In this document: positions 1 to 5,094 of the stretch, piece after piece | Layout: every line of letters starts with the position of its first letter | How positions within the stretch are numbered: position 1 is the stretch's first letter | DNA from: CAZCWX01 sp964502465 | GTDB taxonomy: Bacteria; Desulfobacterota; Binatia; Bin18 | Assembly: GCA_964502465.1 (NCBI GenBank) | Contig: CAZCWX010000609.1 | Span: forward strand, 1-5,094 | Reading direction: 5' to 3' | DNA: 5,094 bases | Notes under the pieces: generated by a model | The model's database searches: none | Seen by the model: the letters and a program-made list of their open reading frames with translations, nothing else | What the model was told of the DNA's origin: nothing | Made by a program: the position numbers and the translations under genes

Positions 1-206
1 CGTGAAATTAAGCATGCGAAGAAGCGGCCTCAAACAGAGAGATCCTCCAGGCCGACAAGAGCGCACGAGAATAACTCTGGGTTGTCGTTCACAATCCGAC
101 ACCCCATGAAAAATGGTTCTCTGAGCGAGGAAGCAGAGAGAGCGAAAAAGCGAGGCCGCCCGCCGTTCTGTGCCAAGTTCGTACGGGCAGCCTCAAGTCA
201 CCAGGA

Positions 207-232
207 GGGGAAAGCCCCCCAAGGCTTTCCTC
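207..232 (+). promoter_or_regulatory. Hairpin A in the putative leader of the receptor gene
   Basis: GGAAAGCC (209-216) is perfectly complementary to GGCTTTCC (223-230) across a six-base loop, CCCCAA. The stem extends outward by a G-U pair (208/231) and a G-C pair (207/232), giving about ten pairs. No T-run follows, so it does not look like an intrinsic terminator. It ends about 76 bases before the receptor ATG. The 5' arm contains GGGGAAA, repeated exactly at 298-304 over the ribosome binding site. The pairing is seen in the sequence; any regulatory role is inference. Confidence 0.45.
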
Positions 233-237
233 ATTCT

Positions 238-276
238 ACTACGTTTTGGTGCAGGGCGCTTCCCCGGTAACGTAGT
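238..276 (+). promoter_or_regulatory. Hairpin B with a 23-base loop, close to the receptor start
   Basis: ACTACGTT (238-245) is perfectly complementary to AACGTAGT (269-276). The 23-base loop holds AGGGC (253-257) and TTCCCC (260-265). AGGGC can pair with GCCCT (277-281) directly after the stem, which would make a pseudoknot. TTCCCC can pair with GGGGAA at 298-303 over the ribosome binding site. At the DNA level the same eight-base half-sites could instead be a protein-binding operator, although a 23-base spacer is long for that. It matches no riboswitch class I can recall; in particular the cobalamin-box core is absent. Confidence 0.4.
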
Positions 277-295
277 GCCCTCGCCAATGACAAGA

Positions 296-301
296 AAGGG
301 G
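296..301 (+). promoter_or_regulatory. Ribosome binding site of the receptor gene
   Basis: AAGGGG sits seven bases before the ATG at 309, a good distance for a Shine-Dalgarno-like purine block. It supports 309 as the start, because the protein then begins directly with a Sec signal peptide. It overlaps the second GGGGAAA copy (298-304), so pairing with TTCCCC (260-265) would mask it. Confidence 0.7.
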
Positions 302-308
302 AAAAGGG

Positions 309-2669
309 ATGAATCAATTCAAGCGGTACGTGTTCTGCTGGCTTCCCTGTTTGACCATGCTCGTCATAGTCACAGAAACGAAGGCCCAACAAGCTGCGCC
401 TCAACCAAACACGGCAGCAGAAGCAGGAGCCTCTCCCGCAAGGGAAAGCGCCCCTCCCACCAATCCTGAAAACAAAGAGGCGCAAGCAGCAAAAGCGCGC
501 GCCTTCGAAGTCCCATTAGTCACGGTAATCGGCTCAGCTGAACAGGAGAAAGACCTTCCCGGCTCAGGCACCTACTTGACGACTGAAGATATTCGTCAGC
601 AATCGTACGATGATATTAACCGGGTATTACGGGAAGTGCCTGGTGTGTACACCCGCGTAGAAGATGGCTACGGCATTTTCCCCAACATCAGCCTTCGTGG
701 CGTCGATACGACCCGCAGCAGCAAAATCACGATGATGGAAGACGGGATTCTCACCGCTCCGGCTCCGTACTCGGCCCCTGCGGCATACTACTCGCCAACC
801 ACAGGACGCATGAGCGGGATCGAGGTCCTGAAAGGATCGAGTCAGATTCGCTACGGTCCCCATATTACGGGGGGGGTCATCAACTATCTTTCGACGCCTA
901 TCCCACTTGAACAGACCGCCTACCTCAATGCCCTGTACGGCATGGAAAATGAAGTTCGTCTCCACGGCTATGTGGGAAACACGGTAGACCTGTATGACTG
1001 GGGCCGCTTCGGGTTTTTAGTCGAGGGGTATTTCCGCCGGACCGATGGGTTTAAGACCATCGACAAAACGCCGGATTTTCGTGACAGTGATAAGACAGGC
1101 TTCAATAAAATTGAACCAATGATGAAGCTCTCCTGGGAACCACCAACGTCGGTATATAACCGGTTCGAGTTCAAGATCGGGTATACCGACTTCGATGGCG
1201 ATGAAACCTATCTCGGCTTGAGCGAAGCGGACTTCGCCGCGAAACCGTACCGCCGCTACTCAGCCTCCCGCTTCGACAACATCCAAACCGAACACGCACG
1301 CACGTATCTTCGCCACTTCATCACCCCGACGGAGAATCTCGATATCGTCACCACTGCCTATTACAAGAAATTCCGCCGCAACTGGTTCAAATTGAATGAT
1401 CTACGCAACATCCCTGGAGTCGGCAATATGGACCTTTCGGCAGCCCTTGCCGGCGCGAGCGACGGAGCTGGGCTTGCCGTGCTCAAAGGCGAGGCCGAAG
1501 GGACTCTCCGTGTGCGGAATAACAACCGGAAGTACTACCTCGGAGGCGTTGAGTCTGTTGCAGATTATCGCATTCACTTCTTAGCCGACCACAACATCAC
1601 CTTCGGTTTCCGCTACCATCAGGATCAAGAACGTCGCATCCAACGCGATGAACTCTATCAACAGGCAGCCAATGGCACGATTATCGATCGCAACCCTGGC
1701 ACCCGTGGAGATGCGGGGAACCGCAGGGAAGACACCCAAGCAGTGGCGTTCTTCGCCCAAGACGCCATCAACCTTGGTAAATGGACGATCACCCCAGGCG
1801 TCCGCTATGAGTATTTGTGGCTCGAGAACACCGATAGGGGTAACCCGAACAACGACGGGAGCGATACCCTCCCGTTGGTCAGCGGAGGGGTAGGAGTCAC
1901 ATACGACTACACGGACGAATTGACGTTCCTCGGCAGCGCGTATCGAGGATTCTCCCCGCCGAATCCGAGTGCAGCTATCGTGGACGATCTCGGAGAAGAA
2001 ACCAGCATTGCCACGGAACTCGGTGCCCGCTACCGCCACGCGAACGGAGCGTTTACCACGCAGGTGATCGGCTTCTACACCTACTTCGACGACCTGATTG
2101 TCGTCGATAACATCGGTGGAGCCGGCGCCGGCCAAAGTGAAAACGTCGGGCGGGTTGATGCGTATGGCGTTGAGTTCGCAGCGACGCTTGACCCAGGAAT
2201 TGCCTATAACTGGCGGTTCAACAATCCGTATTTTTTTGCTTTTACCTACACCAATGCAGAGCTTGCTAGTAATTCAGACTCAGCCGACCCGGAATCGATC
2301 TTTGCCGGAGGCAAGAAGGGCAACAAAGTCCCCTACATTCCTGAGTTTACCTTCACGATCGGCACGGCCGTTGAATTCGAGAGATTCGGGTTCGCCATTA
2401 CCGGAATCTTCTATGATTCAACCTACACATCGGCCGGTAACACCACCCAGCAGATCAATGCGGCGGGGCAGCCTGACGCGCGTTTCGGAAAAACTGACAG
2501 CTACTTCATCGGTGATTTATCAGCATATTATCAATGGAATGAGACAGTTAAAGTCCTCGGTGGCATGCAAAATTTCTCTGACGCCTCCTATATCGCCTCT
2601 CGCCATCCCCATGGCCCACGACCGGGACAGCCGCTGTTTGGCTATGTCGGTATGGAGGTGCAATTCTAA
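309..2669 (+). CDS. TonB-dependent outer-membrane receptor, FecA-like (ferric chelate uptake)
   Basis: This is an energy-coupled outer-membrane receptor, probably for a ferric chelate. Residues 1-26 form a Sec signal peptide with basic K5-R6, a hydrophobic core and likely cleavage after TKA. Residues 27-66 are an Ala/Pro-rich linker. A TonB box-like stretch follows (about 69-76, LVTVIGS), then the plug (about 80-200) and the barrel, ending in an aromatic residue (VQF) as outer-membrane proteins do. The plug has NISLRG (126-131), EDGI (144-147), IEVLKG (171-176) and RYGPxxxGGVINY (181-193), strongly FecA-like. The barrel has ETYLGLSEADF (299-309) and TPGVRYE (495-501), typical of FecA-type receptors. 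At 786 residues it has the usual size, but it lacks the roughly 80-residue STN signalling domain of E. coli FecA, so FecI/FecR-type surface signalling is not expected. The next gene overlaps its stop codon. The ligand is not determinable; citrate is the family default, and another chelate is possible. Confidence 0.93.
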   Translation: MNQFKRYVFCWLPCLTMLVIVTETKAQQAAPQPNTAAEAGASPARESAPPTNPENKEAQAAKARAFEVPLVTVIGSAEQEKDLPGSGTYLTTEDIRQQSYDDINRVLREVPGVYTRVEDGYGIFPNISLRGVDTTRSSKITMMEDGILTAPAPYSAPAAYYSPTTGRMSGIEVLKGSSQIRYGPHITGGVINYLSTPIPLEQTAYLNALYGMENEVRLHGYVGNTVDLYDWGRFGFLVEGYFRRTDGFKTIDKTPDFRDSDKTGFNKIEPMMKLSWEPPTSVYNRFEFKIGYTDFDGDETYLGLSEADFAAKPYRRYSASRFDNIQTEHARTYLRHFITPTENLDIVTTAYYKKFRRNWFKLNDLRNIPGVGNMDLSAALAGASDGAGLAVLKGEAEGTLRVRNNNRKYYLGGVESVADYRIHFLADHNITFGFRYHQDQERRIQRDELYQQAANGTIIDRNPGTRGDAGNRREDTQAVAFFAQDAINLGKWTITPGVRYEYLWLENTDRGNPNNDGSDTLPLVSGGVGVTYDYTDELTFLGSAYRGFSPPNPSAAIVDDLGEETSIATELGARYRHANGAFTTQVIGFYTYFDDLIVVDNIGGAGAGQSENVGRVDAYGVEFAATLDPGIAYNWRFNNPYFFAFTYTNAELASNSDSADPESIFAGGKKGNKVPYIPEFTFTIGTAVEFERFGFAITGIFYDSTYTSAGNTTQQINAAGQPDARFGKTDSYFIGDLSAYYQWNETVKVLGGMQNFSDASYIASRHPHGPRPGQPLFGYVGMEVQF
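869..876 (+). repeat. Run of eight G inside the receptor plug
   Basis: Eight consecutive G residues cover the last base of the Thr187 codon, the Gly188 and Gly189 codons (both GGG) and the first base of the Val190 codon. They encode the conserved GGV of the plug. The reading frame is intact here. Gain or loss of one G would truncate the protein at about a quarter of its length. Confidence 0.85.
2654..2660 (+). promoter_or_regulatory. Strong ribosome binding site of the ferric-binding protein gene, inside the receptor's 3' end
   Basis: GGAGGTG lies eight bases before the ATG at 2669 and within the last codons of the receptor. It decides the start of the second gene: the resulting long signal-peptide n-region is unusual but the site is near-consensus. 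With the TAATG stop/start overlap it implies translational coupling plus good independent initiation. Confidence 0.8.
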
Positions 2670-3715
2670 TGGACTGCGCTTCTCACCAGCGGTATTGGAT
2701 ACCGAGGCTCTCCAGTCTGCTGAGAAAGAGCAGAGGCTTTTTCTGTGTGTGTCTCATTCTCGCGACGACGACTCTCGCCACCGCCCAGGACTTGGTTCTC
2801 TATTCTGGGCGGAGCAAGGGCCTCATTGAGCCGATTCTCAAGCAGTGGGAAGCGCAAACAGGCACGCGGGTGCGAGTTCGCTACGGTGATACCGCCCAAC
2901 TCGCCATCGCCCTTCAGGAGGAGGGCTCCCACAGCACGGCAGATCTCTTCTGGGCACAGGATGCCGGCGCATTGGGAGCCCTCAGTAAAGCAGGGCTGTT
3001 GCGTATTTTACCTAACGCACTGATCTTACGTGTTGCCGCCCCCTTTCAGAACCCCTCTGGAACCTGGGTAGCGACCAGCGGCCGGGCACGTGTCCTCGCC
3101 TATTCGACTGAGCGCGTCAAACCAGAGCATCTGCCTGCTAGCGTCTTTTCCCTCACCCAGCCGCACTGGAAAGGTCAAGTTGGATGGGCACCAACGAATG
3201 CTTCATTCCAGGCGTTTGTCACCGCTATGCGCCTGGCAGAAGGTGAAAAGAAAACCAAAGCCTGGCTTGTTGCCATGAAAGCCAACGGGACGAAGGCTTA
3301 CGCAAAAAATACTGCAATCATCGAAGCCATCGCTGCTGGTGAAATTGATCTGGGTCTGAATAATCACTATTACCTGCTCCGTTTTACTCAGACGAACAAG
3401 AACTATCCAGTCGCACAAGTCTTTTTTGCGCCAACGGATATCGGCAACTTGGTGAATGTATCCGGACTCGGCGTCCTGCAATCGAGTCAGCATCCCGAAC
3501 AAGCAGAAGCGTTCATCACCTTCGTGCTGACAAACTATGCCCAACAGTTCTTCACCAATGAAGTCTTCGAATATCCGGTGACTCCCAACGCAACCCCCAA
3601 CTCGGACCTCGTCTCTCACGACGAACTTGCCCAACGCGCTCCCAAGGTGAATCCAGAGGATCTCAGCGATCTTCCCGGGACTCTCCAGCTCATGAGAGAG
3701 GTGGGACTCTTATAG
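2669..3715 (+). CDS. fbpA: Periplasmic ferric-ion-binding protein of an ABC importer, FbpA family
   Basis: This is a soluble periplasmic receptor that hands Fe(III) to the permease encoded next to it. The signal peptide has a long basic n-region (to about residue 23), a hydrophobic core (24-36) and likely cleavage after ATA39; no lipobox is present. The mature protein starts with LVLYSGR (42-48), the FbpA beginning. EEGSHSTADLFW (84-95), SGRARV (137-142), PTNASF (175-180), YAKN (211-214), GEIDLGLNNHYY (224-235) and EYPV (301-304) follow in family order. Aligned from memory to Neisseria FbpA, it runs without gaps from residue 41 to 98. The iron-binding tyrosine pair is Y234-Y235, and the phosphate-contacting Asn correspond to N214 and N232. 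The classical His9 and Glu57 ligands are replaced by S49 and Q97. The third tyrosine of FutA-type proteins is also absent (F180 region). The length of 348 is normal. Iron is the likely substrate; orthology to the named gene is by family only. Confidence 0.88.
   Translation: MDCASHQRYWIPRLSSLLRKSRGFFCVCLILATTTLATAQDLVLYSGRSKGLIEPILKQWEAQTGTRVRVRYGDTAQLAIALQEEGSHSTADLFWAQDAGALGALSKAGLLRILPNALILRVAAPFQNPSGTWVATSGRARVLAYSTERVKPEHLPASVFSLTQPHWKGQVGWAPTNASFQAFVTAMRLAEGEKKTKAWLVAMKANGTKAYAKNTAIIEAIAAGEIDLGLNNHYYLLRFTQTNKNYPVAQVFFAPTDIGNLVNVSGLGVLQSSQHPEQAEAFITFVLTNYAQQFFTNEVFEYPVTPNATPNSDLVSHDELAQRAPKVNPEDLSDLPGTLQLMREVGLL
2716..2742 (+). terminator. Weak terminator-like hairpin plus T-run at the start of the binding-protein gene
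   Basis: TCTGCT (2716-2721) pairs with AGCAGA (2729-2734) around a seven-base loop. GG and a CTTTTTC stretch follow (T-run 2738-2742). The stem has only six pairs, half of them G-C, and is separated from the T-run by three bases. It lies inside codons 16-25 of the binding protein, so translating ribosomes would normally prevent it forming. It may be chance. Confidence 0.2.
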
Positions 3716-3723
3716 CCAGCAGT

Positions 3724-5094
3724 ATGAAACATGGGCAGCCGCCGCCCTGGTACCTGCTCGCTCTTCCTTTCTTCGTCAGTATAGGGATGCTGGTCCCTGT
3801 GGTCTATCTCGTGCTCCGTGCCTTCGACGGCGATCCTGCAGAGCTGTCACAGGTCGTGTTTCGCCGTCGTAATCTCTCGCTTTTGGCGAACACCCTGTTA
3901 TTGAATCTCGGGGTGTTGATCGTTGTGTCACTCCTGGCACTGCCACTCGCCTGGCTCACAACCCGGAGTGATCTCGTTGGTAAGCAGGTTGTGAGCGTGC
4001 TAGGGGTCTTGCCGTTGGCTGTCCCAGGCTATGTGATGGCGTACACACTGCTGGCTCTGAGCGGGCCGTACGGCACAGCAGCCACCCTGTTCGGCGTGCA
4101 AGTCCCGCGATTCACCGGATATTGGGGGGCGTTGACCGCGCTCAGTCTCTCCACCTTCCCGTACTTGTTTCTCCAACTCCGAGCCGGCTTAGCCGGTCTC
4201 GATCCCGCCTATGAAGAAACCGGGCGGTCGCTGGGGTATGGACCAACCTGCGTTTTCTTCTTTGTCGTTCTTCCCCAGTTGTTCCCGGCTTTCCTCGCCG
4301 GCACCCTTTTGGTCAGTCTGCACGTATTAGGGGATTTTGGCGTAGTCAGCCTCATGCGCTACGAGACCTTTAGTTATGCACTGTTTCTGCAGTACACCGC
4401 CTCATATGATCGCGTGTATGCGGCATGGTTAGCGCTGATGCTCCTGGGTTTGACCGGTGGGTTGATCTCCACCGATGCCTGGTTGTTACGCACCAGACAA
4501 TTCTACCGCGTAGGCAGTGGCGCAGCTCGGACTGGTGCATCCATTCCACTCGGACTCTGGGCAGGGCCTGCCTACCTGTTTATTACAGGTCTGACCTTCT
4601 TAAGCGTTATGGTTCCGCTCCTCACTATTAGTTTCTGGCTCAGTCAGCGTCCCATGACCGCGGCTTTCGCAGAGATCCTTGCTGTGTTGTGGCACTCGCT
4701 CAGCGCCTGTGTGCCCGCAGCACTGCTTGCGGCAGCCTTGGCCATACCGGTTGCCTATCTTGGGACCCGTTACCCTTCGCCACTCTCGCGTCTGCTTGAG
4801 CGCATCGCGTACATCGGCTACGCGACCCCTTCTCTTGCTTTTGCCCTGGCACTGATCTTCTTCACCTTGAGTGTGGTCCCGACCTTATATCAAACTCTCC
4901 CGCTGCTGATTGGTGCCTATACCTTACACTTTCTGGCAGAGGCAGTGGGTCCAGTGCGCAATGTTTTGTATCAGGCGACTCCCCGGCTGGAAGAAGCCGC
5001 CCGGACGCTCGGCTACGGCCCGATCGGAGCCTTCCGCACAACAACCTTGCCACTGCTCCGAAGTGGCCTGATTGTGAGCACCACCTTTGTCTTT
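3724..5094 (+). CDS. fbpB: Iron(III) ABC importer permease, FbpB type, two fused transmembrane domains (3' end outside window)
   Basis: This inner-membrane channel subunit is open at the right edge with 457 complete codons. Family members are usually somewhat over 500 residues, so the last part is missing. It is highly hydrophobic, with apparent membrane spans near 9-31, 51-78, 91-112, 133-152, 178-207, 232-253, 275-305, 318-346, 363-382 and 388-408. It carries two ATPase-contact (EAA) loops. The first starts at E165 with G171 and ends in L183-P184; the second starts at E424 (EAARTLG) and ends in L442-P443. Each marks one half of a duplicated permease, as in FbpB/SfuB/FutB. GDFGVVSLMRYETF (203-216) is typical of the iron branch. 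The ATG lies eight bases after the previous stop codon. No good Shine-Dalgarno sequence is close: AGAGGTGGG (3697-3705) is about 18 bases upstream, so expression probably depends on coupling. It should act with the upstream binding protein and an ATPase not visible here. Confidence 0.9.
   Translation, partial: MKHGQPPPWYLLALPFFVSIGMLVPVVYLVLRAFDGDPAELSQVVFRRRNLSLLANTLLLNLGVLIVVSLLALPLAWLTTRSDLVGKQVVSVLGVLPLAVPGYVMAYTLLALSGPYGTAATLFGVQVPRFTGYWGALTALSLSTFPYLFLQLRAGLAGLDPAYEETGRSLGYGPTCVFFFVVLPQLFPAFLAGTLLVSLHVLGDFGVVSLMRYETFSYALFLQYTASYDRVYAAWLALMLLGLTGGLISTDAWLLRTRQFYRVGSGAARTGASIPLGLWAGPAYLFITGLTFLSVMVPLLTISFWLSQRPMTAAFAEILAVLWHSLSACVPAALLAAALAIPVAYLGTRYPSPLSRLLERIAYIGYATPSLAFALALIFFTLSVVPTLYQTLPLLIGAYTLHFLAEAVGPVRNVLYQATPRLEEAARTLGYGPIGAFRTTTLPLLRSGLIVSTTFVF

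Larger units (their letters stand above)
1..308. other. Upstream region without a supported gene; putative 5' leader of the iron operon
   Basis: No convincing gene lies here. One + strand frame is open from the left edge to a TAA at 268-270, but its translation is rich in Arg, Lys, Ser and Pro, shows no recognisable domain and reads like non-coding DNA. A six-base inverted repeat, CGGCCT (25-30) with AGGCCG (49-54), has an 18-base loop and no T-run. I found no sigma-70 promoter with both boxes convincing: TTGTCG (82-87) or TTCACA (88-93) could be a -35, but no good -10 follows at the right distance. I also see no AT-rich Fur-box-like palindrome. The right part (205-305) is clearly structured and is listed separately. 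The transcription start is unknown, so calling this part a leader is inference. Confidence 0.6.

Noticed and set aside
60..130. Sigma-70 promoter with a Fur operator
   Set aside because: Possible -35 boxes (82-87, 88-93) have no acceptable -10 at 16-18 bases, and there is no AT-rich palindrome resembling a Fur box.
1..270. Frame open from the left edge to TAA at 268-270, possibly the end of an upstream gene
   Set aside because: The translation is dominated by Arg, Lys, Ser and Pro with no domain, and the hairpin arms fall inside it. About 90 open codons is not unusual for chance in GC-rich DNA. Sequence to the left would be needed to decide.
180..300. Cobalamin riboswitch before a TonB-dependent receptor
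   Set aside because: Such receptors often carry one, but the conserved core segments of that class (the B12-box region and the GCCACTG element) are not present.
1581..2135. 184-codon reading frame on the - strand
   Set aside because: It lies wholly inside the receptor gene, whose barrel motifs are recognisable across this stretch; it is an antisense shadow of a GC-rich gene.
2231..2237. Seven-T run inside the receptor gene
   Set aside because: It encodes Phe-Phe within a barrel strand, has no preceding hairpin that I can see, and is short for slippage.
2098..2829. 243-codon + strand frame spanning the receptor end and the start of the binding protein
   Set aside because: It overlaps two well-supported genes in another frame, and its Ser/Arg/Pro-rich translation has no family features.
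3203..3634. 143-codon reading frame on the - strand
   Set aside because: It lies wholly inside the binding-protein gene, where YAKN, NNHYY and EYPV confirm the + strand frame.

Overview
The window reads as one strand of a Gram-negative iron-uptake operon, cut at its right edge. An outer-membrane TonB-dependent receptor, a Sec-exported periplasmic protein and a two-domain inner-membrane permease follow each other on the + strand. An outer-membrane receptor implies a diderm bacterium. Base composition is moderately GC-rich by eye, and nothing in the window fixes the genus or phylum.

Layout. Positions 1-308 hold no gene I can support, but positions 205-305 contain two good inverted repeats and a repeated GGGGAAA block, one copy of which covers the ribosome binding site of the first gene. 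Positions 309-2669 encode a 786-residue receptor with a FecA-like plug and a 22-strand-type barrel, without the N-terminal signalling (STN) domain of FecA. Positions 2669-3715 encode a 348-residue ferric-ion-binding protein of the FbpA family; its ATG overlaps the receptor's stop codon by one base (TAATG). Positions 3724-5094 encode the first 457 residues of an FbpB-type permease, which runs off the window. An ATPase gene (FbpC-like) would be expected beyond the edge but is not visible.

How they work together (inference from family knowledge): the receptor brings a ferric chelate, possibly citrate-like, into the periplasm using TonB energy. The FbpA-like protein binds iron released from the chelate, and the permease with its unseen ATPase moves it into the cytoplasm. 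This resembles the Neisseria arrangement (receptor plus FbpABC) more than E. coli Fec, where FecA feeds the whole-chelate importer FecBCDE.

The points most worth a second look are: loss of two of the four classical FbpA iron ligands, with the tyrosine pair and most of the phosphate site kept; a run of eight G residues in the receptor's conserved plug; and a leader in which a C-rich segment can pair with either of two GGGGAA copies, one of them over the ribosome binding site. I see no clear evidence for an entirely undescribed system.
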